Origin: Hymenobacter sp. DG25B
GTDB taxonomy: Bacteria > Bacteroidota > Bacteroidia > Cytophagales > Hymenobacteraceae
NCBI RefSeq assembly: GCF_000801315.1
Contig: NZ_CP010054.1
Span: 682,001-746,000 of the forward strand
Direction of reading: 5' to 3'
Length of the DNA: 64,000 nucleotides
Part shown: positions 7,718 through 16,449 of the stretch, piece by piece
Layout: every line of letters begins with the position of its first letter
How positions within the stretch are numbered: the first letter of the stretch is position 1
Made by a program: the position numbers and the translations under genes
The notes under the pieces: generated by a model
What the model was told of the DNA's origin: nothing
Databases searched by the model: none
What the model saw: only the letters and a program-made list of their open reading frames with translations

Positions 7718-10156
7718 TTATTGAGAAGTAAGCGACCAGGCCGTAGTTATCCGTGGGTTGGCCTCCGTAGCCGAGCGCAGGAAAATCAGCTCGTTCAGCT
7801 GGCCCAGGCGCCAGGTTTCAATCAGGTCATCGTAGTGGGCGGAGCCGGGGTTGCCGCTTTGCCCGCCGGGAAATACCCCAAAGGCGTGCACCTGCGGGCC
7901 CAGGGCCACCACCATGCGCCAGGAAGGCCCGTTGCGCTCGGAAGTAGCATTCACAATGCCGGCCCCGCCCCCGCACACAATATCCATCCGGCCAAAGCCG
8001 GGCAGCTGGGCCAGGTGCAGAATATCGGTGCTTTTCTGATTTGCCCAGTTCCAGGTTGGGCCCAGCGGCCCAAATTTGCGCTGCAGGGAATCCACCGCAA
8101 ACTGGAACGACTGCCGCGCCAGCTGGGGGAGGGTTTCCACGGCTGGGGTGCGGCGGTCGTCAATCCAGGGGCTGTGGTCTTCAGTAAGGAGTAAGGTATT
8201 AGTCCGGTCGCGGGAAGGGTAGCGCATTTCCGGGCCGGCCTGGAGGCCAAAGTCATCCTCCCAAAGCTGCTTAAGCAACGTTTTGTACCACAGCTCAAAT
8301 ACGGTAGGCCCCACAGCCCCGGCATCGTAGAAGTAGTTCCAGCGGCTGAGCGTCTGTTCTACTTGCTGCTGGGCCGGGCTGAGCGGCTGGCCGCGCAGGA
8401 GCGCCAGCAGGCGGGGCAGCATGAGCTGAGCATTAATGCCCAGATTATCGTTCTGCAAAAGCCGCAGGCTGTCTACGGTGGCGCCGGTCATGCGGGCCAG
8501 TCGCTGATTAATGCGGTGGCCCCGGTCCCAGGAACCGAACTCCCAGCCCAGATAATACGGGTAATCGGGCCCGGCGGAAAACTGATTGGCCGAGGAAACG
8601 AAGCCGCGCGCCGGGTTTTTCACGTGCGGGTTTTGCGTCTGCGGAATCCAGCCCTGCCAGTCGTGGGCGGGGTTGGTGCCATCCAGAATAAACTTGCCCT
8701 GGTCGCGCCATTTCAGCGGGAAGCGGCCATTGGGCCAGATGGCAATATCATTGCCGGCATCGGCAAAGATGAAGTTCTGGGCCGGGGAGCCGTAGGTGCT
8801 GAGGGCCGCAGTGTAATCGGGGTAGGAGTGGGCGCGGTTGAGGCGGTAGAAGGCCAGCACTTCGTTGGCGCCGTCGTGGGCCGTCCAGCGCATGGCGTGC
8901 CGGATGGGCGTTTGCGAAAGGAAGGGTTTCTCATCGTGGTTGTACACAATAGGACCGTGGTGGGTGTAAAGCACCGTGTCCAGGCGGTCGGGCTGGCCGC
9001 GCACTTTTATGCGCTCCACCACGCGCCGGATGGGCTTCCAGCGGCCATCGTGCCAGTATTCGCGCTGGGAGGCATCCTTAAACTTCAACTGATACCAGTC
9101 CAGCACATCAGCCCCCACGTTGGTTACGCCCCAGGCCACATCGGTATTAAACCCAATAATAACGGTGGGTGCGCCCGGAATAGTCACGCCATACACATTC
9201 ACGCCCGGCGCCGAGAGCTGAATCTGGTACCAAATGCTGGGCAGGTTCAGCTGCAAATGCGGGTCGTTGGCCAGCAGGGGAAAGCCGGAGGCTGACTTGC
9301 TGCCGCTGACGGCGAAGTTGTTGGAGCCCAGCTCGGCATCCGGCTCATTGCGCTGAGTGTTGTTGGATAGTTCAGCCGAAAATTCCTTTGGTGTGGATGG
9401 CACCGGCACGGGCTTAAAATCCAGCGGGGTGCCCACGGGCACAATGGGGTCCTCGCGCAGGGGGTAGTCCGGAAATAGGTCTTTCAGCACCGCCGGGCCG
9501 TATTTGCTGAGGATGTTGGAGAGGCGCAAATCATCGGTGCGGCCGCTCAGGTCCCAGGCCATAAACTTCAGCAGCAGCGCACATTTCAGCGGCTGCCAGG
9601 GCTCGGGGGTATAGTTCAGCAGCTTGTACTCAAAGGGTAGCGTGGCCGGCGTGAGGGAGTTGATATAGGCATTTACGCCCGCCGAGTACGATTCCAGCAC
9701 GGTGCGGGTAGTGGGGTTGGCCATCATCACGGCCAAAGAGCGTTTAGCCCCAAAAGGCAGGCCCATGCGCCGGAAAAACCGGTCGGTTTCCAGCCGCTTT
9801 TCGCCTACTATTTCCGAGAGGCGCCCGGCGGCTACGTGGGTCTGGAATTCCATCTGCCAGAGCCGGTCGCGGGCGGTAAGGTAGCCCTGGGCGAAGTACA
9901 GGTCGTGGTCGTTCTGGGCAAACACGTGGGGTACGCGCTTATCATCAAACCGCACCTGCACGGGCTGCTGCAGGCCCGGCAGGGTAAGGGTTTGTTGGGC
10001 GGGGAAATCCTGCTCCCGCTCCGCGTTCTGCCAGAACCCGCGGAAGGGGCTCAGGAACTTGCCCATGGGCGGCACGTCGCCCTGCCTGACATTGAGCACC
10101 CACGTCAGCAGCAGGCTGATGAGCACGGCGGTAAAGGCTTTCATCCACTGAAACAT
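7718..10156 (-). CDS. Penicillin acylase family protein (Ntn hydrolase)
   Basis: An 812-residue member of the S45 family. An N-terminal membrane or signal segment (MKAFTAVLISLLLTWVL) precedes the alpha-chain region (PHVFAQNDHDLYFAQGYLTA RDRLWQME). The autocatalytic site is clear in LGSNNFAVSGSKSASG: cleavage before the Ser at about residue 278 exposes the Ntn nucleophile, and PLLANDPHL follows as in the family. The late beta-chain has GGGAGIVNATSERNGPSWRM. Such enzymes hydrolyse amides such as acyl-homoserine lactones or beta-lactams; the substrate here cannot be told. The start was set to ATG 10156 (MFQWMKAF); ATG 10144 is equally plausible. The longest frame would add 15 unlikely residues. 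Confidence 0.94.
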   Translation of the reverse strand: MFQWMKAFTAVLISLLLTWVLNVRQGDVPPMGKFLSPFRGFWQNAEREQDFPAQQTLTLPGLQQPVQVRFDDKRVPHVFAQNDHDLYFAQGYLTARDRLWQMEFQTHVAAGRLSEIVGEKRLETDRFFRRMGLPFGAKRSLAVMMANPTTRTVLESYSAGVNAYINSLTPATLPFEYKLLNYTPEPWQPLKCALLLKFMAWDLSGRTDDLRLSNILSKYGPAVLKDLFPDYPLREDPIVPVGTPLDFKPVPVPSTPKEFSAELSNNTQRNEPDAELGSNNFAVSGSKSASGFPLLANDPHLQLNLPSIWYQIQLSAPGVNVYGVTIPGAPTVIIGFNTDVAWGVTNVGADVLDWYQLKFKDASQREYWHDGRWKPIRRVVERIKVRGQPDRLDTVLYTHHGPIVYNHDEKPFLSQTPIRHAMRWTAHDGANEVLAFYRLNRAHSYPDYTAALSTYGSPAQNFIFADAGNDIAIWPNGRFPLKWRDQGKFILDGTNPAHDWQGWIPQTQNPHVKNPARGFVSSANQFSAGPDYPYYLGWEFGSWDRGHRINQRLARMTGATVDSLRLLQNDNLGINAQLMLPRLLALLRGQPLSPAQQQVEQTLSRWNYFYDAGAVGPTVFELWYKTLLKQLWEDDFGLQAGPEMRYPSRDRTNTLLLTEDHSPWIDDRRTPAVETLPQLARQSFQFAVDSLQRKFGPLGPTWNWANQKSTDILHLAQLPGFGRMDIVCGGGAGIVNATSERNGPSWRMVVALGPQVHAFGVFPGGQSGNPGSAHYDDLIETWRLGQLNELIFLRSATEANPRITTAWSLTSQ

Positions 10157-10239
10157 AGTGCACCGATGGTTTGGGCGCTTAAGGTAGAATCCTGGCCGCA
10201 AATTGCAACTGCCGGGCAGCAGAAAACGGCGCGCACGAA

Positions 10240-10267
10240 AAAAGGCGACCTCAACGGGCCGCCTTTT
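10240..10267 (-). terminator. Possible short terminator downstream of the beta-barrel gene
   Basis: AAAAGGCG paired with CGCCTTTT across a 12-base loop. It lies 22 bases past the stop of the minus-strand porin-like gene. The short stem makes this a weak call. Confidence 0.45.
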
Positions 10268-10288
10268 ATAAGGAGTAATTCTGTATGA

Positions 10289-10921
10289 TTATGGCTGCGG
10301 GGCGGCAGGCTGGCGCTTTTGCAGGAAGATGCTGAGGCCCAACTGCCCACGTAGGTTGCCGCCTGAATAGGCCTGTCCCAGATCAGTATGGTAATACCCG
10401 GCCGTAGCTTCCAGGGCAATGTTTGGGGTGAAAAAGTAATTATAGCCTACTGCGCCATGGAAGCCCGAATAGGTATTTCTGGAGTTCTGCTGCACCGTAG
10501 CTTCCCCCTGTTGCTTGGTCTCAGCCCGAAAGCGCGAATGATACAGGGCAACTCCCGCTTCAGCAAAAAAGCGGTGCTTGCTGCCACTGGGAACATAGTA
10601 ACGAGCAAAAGGGCCCAGACCATAGCCTATTCCTTGGTGGGTATAGCGGTAGGGCGTTATAGGAGTAGAGGTATAGGTATTCTGACTGAAGTATGAGTAA
10701 TCAACATTCACTCTGGTACCTACCAGAAAATTATCCAACAGAAAAATACCAGCACTGGGCGACAGGCTCGCTGAAATATTGGAACCATTACTGTTTGCAT
10801 TGTGGGAGTAACCAAAGTTACCACCAGAAAGCCCCAGCATGACGGTGCCTTTTTCTGTTTGCGCTGAGGCGGATATAGTGAGCAGCGTAGCGCCGCCCAG
10901 CAGCATCAACTGCTTTTTCAT
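10289..10921 (-). CDS. Outer-membrane beta-barrel protein
   Basis: A 210-residue protein with a clean signal peptide (MKKQLMLLGGATLLTISASAQ, cut after about residue 21). The mature part consists of short alternating amphipathic strands rich in Gly, Tyr and Phe (LGLSGGNFGYSH, GYGLGPFARYYVP, FFAEAGVALYHS, GYNYFFTPNIALEATAGYYH) and ends GQLGLSIFLQ, as in eight-stranded porin-like or OmpW-like barrels. The start was moved 18 codons downstream of the longest frame to the ATG preceding the signal peptide. It stands alone, with no clue to its partner or ligand. Confidence 0.85.
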   Translation of the reverse strand: MKKQLMLLGGATLLTISASAQTEKGTVMLGLSGGNFGYSHNANSNGSNISASLSPSAGIFLLDNFLVGTRVNVDYSYFSQNTYTSTPITPYRYTHQGIGYGLGPFARYYVPSGSKHRFFAEAGVALYHSRFRAETKQQGEATVQQNSRNTYSGFHGAVGYNYFFTPNIALEATAGYYHTDLGQAYSGGNLRGQLGLSIFLQKRQPAAPQP

Positions 10922-11003
10922 ACAATGAAGTAGGGAGAAGGAATAGAGAAACAGAATGCCCCACCATGATTCCAACTACCCCGGCCAGCGTTGCAAGGCG
11001 CAC

Positions 11004-11041
11004 AAAAAAGCCCGCCAGACGCTTGAGTCTGACGGGCTTTT
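11004..11041 (-). terminator. Intrinsic terminator after rlpA
   Basis: 15-bp stem (AAAAGCCCGCCAGAC / GTCTGACGGGCTTTT, one wobble) with a six-base loop and T runs on both sides. It lies 18 bases past the rlpA stop. Confidence 0.88.
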
Positions 11042-11059
11042 ATATAACCAATCTCTACG

Positions 11060-11872
11060 CTAAATATTCTCTTTCTGCCTTACCAGGCCACTGATGCCCC
11101 ACTCCTGCAGCTTGCGGCGGGTGGTTTCGGCTTCCGCCGGCGAGGCAAACTGCCCTACCAGCACGCGGTTCAGGGCGCGGCCATCCACGGTAGAAGCAGC
11201 AATGCTCACAGACAGGGTTTTATCGAGGGCCAGGATTTTAGCCTGCACGGCCTGGGCGTTGCGCGCATCGCCGTAGGTGCCGGCCTGAATAACAAAAGTG
11301 GGGGCGGGCTGCGGAATCACTACCGCATCGGCGGCTTCGGTAGCGCCGGGCTCAATTACGGTAGCCAGCGTGGTAGCAGCAGAATCAGTGGTCAGCTCAG
11401 CCAGATTCGCGGGGGCGTCCGTGGGGCCGAGGGGGGTATCGTCAGGTACGATTTCCGCCACTACTGATACGGCGCCCATACGGATAATGTCCAGCGGGCG
11501 GGCGGCTACTTCGGCCAGATCCAGGATGCGCTGGTGGCGGAAGGGGCCCCGGTCGGAAACCCGGACTACCACGGCCTTGCCGTTTTTGGGGTTGGTTACG
11601 CGCAAACGCGTGCCGAAGGGAAGCGTTTTGTGGGCGCAGGTATATTTAAACCGGTCGAAACGCTCGCCGCTACTGGTGCGCAGGCCCTGGTGTTCTTTGC
11701 CATACCAGGAGGCCCGGCCCCGCAGTACGGTTTTTTTAGCGGCGGTTTTGCCGGTTGGGGTTTCTTCTATTGTCTCTGTACGAGCCCAGGCAGTGCTGAG
11801 CGGGGCAGATAGCAGCAAACAAAGTAGTGCCATCATCAAGCCCGATACATCCATTCGGTAGAGTAACTTCAT
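11060..11872 (-). CDS. rlpA: RlpA family septal ring lytic transglycosylase with SPOR domain
   Basis: A 270-residue exported protein. A signal peptide (about residues 1-29, ending APLSTAWA) is followed by the double-psi beta-barrel domain (about 48-135: GRASWYGKEHQGLRTSSGER, then TLPFGTRLRVTNPKNGKAVV and VRVSDRGPF). The invariant catalytic-type Asp and RGPF are present. After an Ala/Thr-rich linker comes a SPOR domain (about 190-265: TFVIQAGTYGDARNAQAVQ to GQFASPAEAETTRRKLQEWG), which binds denuded septal peptidoglycan. RlpA cleaves such glycan strands during cell separation. The start was set at ATG 11872; the longer frame adds 49 residues without a signal. It is monocistronic. Confidence 0.93.
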   Translation of the reverse strand: MKLLYRMDVSGLMMALLCLLLSAPLSTAWARTETIEETPTGKTAAKKTVLRGRASWYGKEHQGLRTSSGERFDRFKYTCAHKTLPFGTRLRVTNPKNGKAVVVRVSDRGPFRHQRILDLAEVAARPLDIIRMGAVSVVAEIVPDDTPLGPTDAPANLAELTTDSAATTLATVIEPGATEAADAVVIPQPAPTFVIQAGTYGDARNAQAVQAKILALDKTLSVSIAASTVDGRALNRVLVGQFASPAEAETTRRKLQEWGISGLVRQKENI

Positions 11873-12224
11873 AGTGTTCGTTGCGTTGGTGAAGGGTGGC
11901 AAAACTATTAGCACAATCCTAAATCGGTGGGATACTTCCAAAGGAGAGCTGCCAGTGTTAGCTTTGTTATTGTCTTTTTCCGATAAAACTTGTACAAAAT
12001 ATATGCAATAAATTTTCACAAAAAATTGCGCTTACTCTTGGTTGATGCACTTTTTTGAATTATTAAGGGACGATTGACTGGAATCCAAGAAAATTAGACA
12101 ATAAGGGAGATAAAAAATTTTGGCTATCAGCTCGTCGAGTAGTCGAAACCCTGGTTGCATAGGTGCCGATTATTTGTTATGAACATAGACGTCCGCTGAG
12201 GTAGACTGCCTCGTATCTTGCCGT
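11873..12224. other. AT-rich intergenic region between rlpA and the DUF72 gene
   Basis: 352 bases of divergent control region, clearly richer in A and T than the flanks. The only supported element is a -7-like box at 12214-12221. No RNA gene, repeat or convincing small reading frame is seen. Confidence 0.6.
12214..12221 (+). promoter_or_regulatory. -7 promoter box (TATCTTGC) for the DUF72 gene
   Basis: TATCTTGC ends three bases before the ATG at 12225. It fits a TAnnTTGC form of the Bacteroidota -7 element. The spacing would place transcription start at or next to the start codon, giving a leaderless mRNA. Confidence 0.45.
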
Positions 12225-13136
12225 ATGGATTTTGGTCGCCTTTCTGATCTGCGCTACGTTGATTTTCGCCTGCCCCCGGACCACCCCGGCACTGCCGCGG
12301 TGCTGGCCCGCACGGCCCCATCCGCAGCCCCGCCCCAGGTGTTTGTGGGCTGCCCCATCTGGACCAATAAGGCCTGGCTGGGATCTTACTTTCCGGCCGG
12401 CGCCAAAGAGGCAGATTTTCTGAGCCATTATGCCCGGCAGTTTAACAGCATTGAGCTGAATACCACCCACTACCGCATCCCTGATGCGCCCACCGTGCGC
12501 AAATGGCGGGCGGCCGTGCCGGAGGGCTTCCGCTTCTGCCCTAAAATGCCGCAGAGCATCAGCCACGAGCGGGAGCTGTATAATGCCGATGACCTCACCA
12601 CTACCTTCTGCCGGGCTATTCTGGAACTGGGCCCGGCCCTGGGAATGGCTTTTCTGCAGCTGCCGCCGCACTTCGGGCCCGAGCGGCTGCCCCGGCTGGA
12701 GCGCTACCTGCTCGATTTTCCTGCCGAAGTGCCCCTGGCCGTAGAGCTGCGCCACCCCGCTTGGTTTGCCGATAACGCCCTGCGCGAATCTGTGTTTGAA
12801 ATGCTGGAAGCCCTGGGCAAAACTCTGGTGATAACCGATGTTGCCGGCCGCCGCGACGTGCTGCCCCAGCGCCTGACCACGCCCGTAGCCTTCGTGCGCT
12901 TTAACGGCCACGGCCTGGTGTCCACCGACTACCAGCGCGCTGATGCCTGGGCCGAGCGACTGGCCGCCTGGTTAGCTGCCGGGCTGCAAACCGTTTACTT
13001 CTTCATTCATCAGAAAGACATTATGCATGCCCCCATCTGGACGCAGTATTTCCTGGAGCGCCTGCATACCTTAACGGGCCTGGAGGTGGCGCCACCCCGC
13101 ATCATTCCCCAACCGGTGCAGGGTAGCCTGTTTTAG
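12225..13136 (+). CDS. DUF72 domain-containing protein (YecE-like)
   Basis: A 303-residue cytoplasmic protein. It has the DUF72 TIM-barrel-like signatures: VGCPIWTNKAWLGSYFP at the start, FNSIELNTTHYRIPDAPTVR in the first third, FCPKMPQSISHERE, LGMAFLQLPPHFGP, LAVELRHPAWF and the terminal FFIHQKDIMHAPIW. The biochemical role of DUF72 proteins is still unclear. A TATCTTGC box lies directly before the start codon, pointing to leaderless translation. No co-directional partner lies close by. Confidence 0.92.
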   Translation: MDFGRLSDLRYVDFRLPPDHPGTAAVLARTAPSAAPPQVFVGCPIWTNKAWLGSYFPAGAKEADFLSHYARQFNSIELNTTHYRIPDAPTVRKWRAAVPEGFRFCPKMPQSISHERELYNADDLTTTFCRAILELGPALGMAFLQLPPHFGPERLPRLERYLLDFPAEVPLAVELRHPAWFADNALRESVFEMLEALGKTLVITDVAGRRDVLPQRLTTPVAFVRFNGHGLVSTDYQRADAWAERLAAWLAAGLQTVYFFIHQKDIMHAPIWTQYFLERLHTLTGLEVAPPRIIPQPVQGSLF

Positions 13137-13237
13137 CTTCTAAGTATTTTGTTTTTCTGCTGATTCCAGGGTGTCAGAACGCCACAACCCGCCTAAACTC
13201 CGTACTTCTGCCAAACGACTTTTAGCTCGGCTGTTAC

Positions 13238-15328
13238 ATGAAATTATCTACCCTTTTGCGGCCGCTGCTGGTGGCCGGGCTACTTTCTGCCGGCTTGCTA
13301 CAGGCACGGGCCCAGGCCCCCGAGCAGGAGCTGCGCTGCCTGCTGCAGCCCTTGCCGGAAGCCGAGCGGGTGCAGCAGGCCCGGCTTATTTTGGAAGGCG
13401 AAGTGCTAAGCGCGAAAAGCTTCTGGGATGCCGCCCACCAGCGCATTTATACCGCCCACCGCCTCCGTATATATAAGGTGTTTCAGGGGCAGAATACCAG
13501 CCCCGAGCTTACCCTGATAACGGAAGGCGGCACGGTTGGCCTGGATCAGCAGCGCCTGACCAATACGCTCACCCTTAGCCCCGGCGAGCAGGGTATTTTC
13601 TACCTGACCCCGGCCAACTTTGCCGGCGCCCCAGCGGCCAGCTGGATGGCCTACGGCAGTGAGCAGGGCTTTATTCGGTATGATCTGGCCCGTGGCACGG
13701 CCGCCGAGCCATTCCGCCAGTATGCCGCCCTCGACCAAACCTTTTATGCCCGCCTGGAAGAGGCCACGGGCCGGGCGCTGCGCTCCATACAGCCCAATCT
13801 GCGGCTGCAGGAAGCGGCGGTGCGCCGGCAGGCGGCAGTAGGCCGCCCCCAGGCAGTGCTGATCAGCACGCTCACGCCCTTGCGCATTACCGCCGGCACC
13901 GGCCAGGTGCTCACCATCCGGGGTACTGGTTTTGGCGCTACGCGGGGCAGTGGCTTTGTAGAGTTCCGCAATGCCGATGATGGCGGGGAGACGCTGGTAA
14001 AGCCTCAGGCTACGGACTACATCAGCTGGACCAACTCCGAAATTAAAGTGCTGGTGCCCACCTACGGTGAGGGCGGCAAGGCGGCCGGCAGCGGCACGGT
14101 GCGCGTTACTACCAATGGGCAGGATGCCGGTACCAGCTTAGCTACGCTTACTGTAATATATGCCGTGAGCACCGTGCAGGAGCAGAATAGCAAAGACATA
14201 GTGCGCCCCAACCACGCCAACCGCAACGGCCGCGGCGGCTATACCATTCAGCCTACCCCGGACTTTATAAGCCGTGGCGCTTTGCCGGCATTTGCGCGGG
14301 CCCTGGCCACCTGGCGCTGCAATACCGGCGTAAACTGGGAAGTAGGCGACACCCGCACCGGCACCATAGAAGCGGAAGACAACATCAACGCGCTGGGATT
14401 CGATGGCGGCAGCCAGCTACCCGCCCGCGTGCTGGGCCGCACTACCAGCTACTACACCGGCTGCCGCCGCCCCGATGGCCAGATAGTATTTGCCGTGAAG
14501 GAGTTTGATATGGTGTTTGATGACGTGCAAAGCTGGCAGTATGGCCCGGGGCTGCCTTCCGCCACCCAGTATGATTTTGAATCCGTAGTGCTGCACGAGC
14601 TGGGGCACGCCCAGCAGCTCTCCCACCTCATTTTGCCCGGCGCCGTGATGCACTACGCCTACGGGCGGCAGCAGTCTGAACGGGAGCTGAACCCGGAGAG
14701 CGACATTGCCGGCGGCCGGTTTGTGCTAACCACCCGCAGCTTCCGGAACCTGGGCTGCGGACCGGCGGCCATGCTCCCCGCCCCGCTGGTGCGCGTAGAT
14801 CCGCAAACCGTGCTGGCCGGCCAGAACCAGGTGTTCTGGACCACCCGGGAGGAGTGCTTTGTAACCGAGTTTGTGATTGAGCGCAGCCTGGATACCCTTA
14901 CCTGGGAGCCCATCGGCCGCGTAGCCGCCTCCGATGCCGGCTCCTACAGCATTACGGATGCCGCCCCGCCGGCCGGCCGGCCCTACTACCGCGTAGGTGT
15001 GGTGCGTCCCGGCGGCGTTATTGACTACGCTGCCCCGGCCCGGGTGCGGGATAGTGCCCTGCAGGCCAATCAGCTGGAGCTTTTTCCCAACCCCGTAACC
15101 GACGAAACCCCCAACATTCAGTTTTTAATTGAGACAGAAGGCCAGCTGCTGCTGCGGGTGTATGATGCCGTGGGCCGCCAGCTGCAAACGCAGGTACTCA
15201 CGCTGCAGCCGGGCCTCAATATTGTGCCGCTGCGCCTGCCCGTGCTGCGCGCGGGCTGGCACGTGCTGCGCTGGTCAGACTACAAAGGCCACGAAGGGCA
15301 GATTCCGTTTATCAGAGGAATGAATTAG
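13238..15328 (+). CDS. Secreted zinc metalloprotease with IPT/TIG domain and T9SS sorting signal
   Basis: A 696-residue protein with signal peptide MKLSTLLRPLLVAGLLSAGL (cut near residue 26). After a unique N-terminal region (about 27-205) comes an IPT/TIG Ig-like domain (about 208-308, TPLRITAGTGQVLTIRGTGF). Then comes a peptidase region with HELGHAQQLSH at about residue 453, an HExxHxxxxxH metzincin motif, followed by VMHY as a probable Met-turn. A Fn-like segment (FVIERSLDTLTWEPIGRVA) and a C-terminal type IX sorting domain (LELFPNPVTDE...) end the protein. It is predicted to be exported, cross the outer membrane by T9SS and stay on the surface. The substrate is unknown. It converges with fabH, the two stops being only 8 bases apart. 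Confidence 0.9.
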   Translation: MKLSTLLRPLLVAGLLSAGLLQARAQAPEQELRCLLQPLPEAERVQQARLILEGEVLSAKSFWDAAHQRIYTAHRLRIYKVFQGQNTSPELTLITEGGTVGLDQQRLTNTLTLSPGEQGIFYLTPANFAGAPAASWMAYGSEQGFIRYDLARGTAAEPFRQYAALDQTFYARLEEATGRALRSIQPNLRLQEAAVRRQAAVGRPQAVLISTLTPLRITAGTGQVLTIRGTGFGATRGSGFVEFRNADDGGETLVKPQATDYISWTNSEIKVLVPTYGEGGKAAGSGTVRVTTNGQDAGTSLATLTVIYAVSTVQEQNSKDIVRPNHANRNGRGGYTIQPTPDFISRGALPAFARALATWRCNTGVNWEVGDTRTGTIEAEDNINALGFDGGSQLPARVLGRTTSYYTGCRRPDGQIVFAVKEFDMVFDDVQSWQYGPGLPSATQYDFESVVLHELGHAQQLSHLILPGAVMHYAYGRQQSERELNPESDIAGGRFVLTTRSFRNLGCGPAAMLPAPLVRVDPQTVLAGQNQVFWTTREECFVTEFVIERSLDTLTWEPIGRVAASDAGSYSITDAAPPAGRPYYRVGVVRPGGVIDYAAPARVRDSALQANQLELFPNPVTDETPNIQFLIETEGQLLLRVYDAVGRQLQTQVLTLQPGLNIVPLRLPVLRAGWHVLRWSDYKGHEGQIPFIRGMN

Positions 15329-15336
15329 GCCGCCGG

Positions 15337-16284
15337 TTAGCGCTCCAGCAGCATGGCGCCGTAGGAGTAGCCGCCGCCAAATACCGTCAGCACCACGCGG
15401 TTGCCGGGCTGCAGCTGGCCCATAGTATCGGCCAGGCCAATAGCGGCGCCGGCGCAGCCGGTATTGCCCAGGTACTCGATATTGGATACCGCGCGCTCCT
15501 CCGGCAAAGCCAGCGTTTGCAGCACATTGTTGGTGATGCGGCGGTTGGCCTGGTGCGGAATCAGGTAGGTGATGTCGTCCAGGTGCAGGCCGTTACGCTC
15601 CATGATCTGGCCGGTTACGCGGGCCATGTACTGACAGGCCCAGATAAACACGTCCTTGCCAAAGGGCATTACAATGCCGCGCTCCACAGGCTTCAGCGTT
15701 ACGCTGATGGTGGCTTTGCCCACGGTGGCGGCCCCGCCCGTCATCAAATCCACCATGCGCAGGTCGGTGGGGGCCAGGCGCTCTTTGGTTACCAGCAGGG
15801 TAGCGGCGCCGTCGCCCCAGAGGTGGCCGGCTACGGTATCGTCCTCGTTGTAGTAGGCGGTGTTGTGCTCCGAAACCACGACCAGTGCCCGGGTGGCTTT
15901 ATTCATGGCAAAGTAGCCTTCCACCACTTCCAGCGCATTCAGCAGGGAAGAGCAGGCCGAGGAAACGCTGACTACCGGAATATCGGGTACATCAATAGCG
16001 TGCTGCACCACGTGGGCCAGGGTTACAATGGTATCGTGGGGGGTGTAGGTGGCGCCTACAATCAGGTCTACTTTTTCCGCTTCAAAAGCCGGGGCGGCGG
16101 CCAGGGCGCGCCGGGTGGCTTCAATGGCCATAGTGTTGGTATTCTCACCTGGGCCGGCTTTGCGCCGCTCCCGAATGCCGGTCCGCTCAACAATCCATTC
16201 GTGGGAGAGGCCGTTCAGGCGGGAGAAATGCTCATTCGTGACTACCTGCTCCGGCAGATAGTAGGCAACGTGGTGAATATACAC
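15337..16284 (-). CDS. fabH: 3-oxoacyl-ACP synthase III family protein (KAS III)
   Basis: A thiolase-fold condensing enzyme of about 315 residues. The catalytic triad is visible: Cys in VSVSSACSSLLNAL, His in IPHQANRRITNNVL and Asn in EYLGNTGCAGAAIG. The ending VVLTVFGGGYSYGAMLLER is typical. KAS III starts fatty-acid chains from acyl-CoA and malonyl-ACP; variants load secondary metabolites. The GxxAxA-type loop reads GCAGAA, and there is no fatty-acid gene nearby, so it may be a specialised paralog. No ATG lies near the homologous N-terminus (YIHHVAYYLPEQVV); GTG at 16284 fits best. The longer frame would add 40 residues with no family match. Confidence 0.9.
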   Translation of the reverse strand: MYIHHVAYYLPEQVVTNEHFSRLNGLSHEWIVERTGIRERRKAGPGENTNTMAIEATRRALAAAPAFEAEKVDLIVGATYTPHDTIVTLAHVVQHAIDVPDIPVVSVSSACSSLLNALEVVEGYFAMNKATRALVVVSEHNTAYYNEDDTVAGHLWGDGAATLLVTKERLAPTDLRMVDLMTGGAATVGKATISVTLKPVERGIVMPFGKDVFIWACQYMARVTGQIMERNGLHLDDITYLIPHQANRRITNNVLQTLALPEERAVSNIEYLGNTGCAGAAIGLADTMGQLQPGNRVVLTVFGGGYSYGAMLLER

Positions 16285-16370
16285 TGGCAAAAACCGAAAA
16301 TGCGGAATAGAAATCAGGTAGCAAGGTACGGGACCCCGGCCAAAACTGGCAAACCTGGGAAAGCGGCGCG

Positions 16371-16378
16371 TACTTTGC
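16371..16378 (+). promoter_or_regulatory. -7 promoter box (TACTTTGC) for the beta-barrel gene at 16450
   Basis: TACTTTGC lies 71 bases upstream of the ATG and fits the Bacteroidota -7 element. No clear -33 TTTG was confirmed. Confidence 0.4.
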
Positions 16379-16449
16379 ACCGCCGTTGTGCGTTCAACGG
16401 ACATTATCCGTTGTCGGGTTCATTCTGAAGTATACCTTTTTCTTAATTT

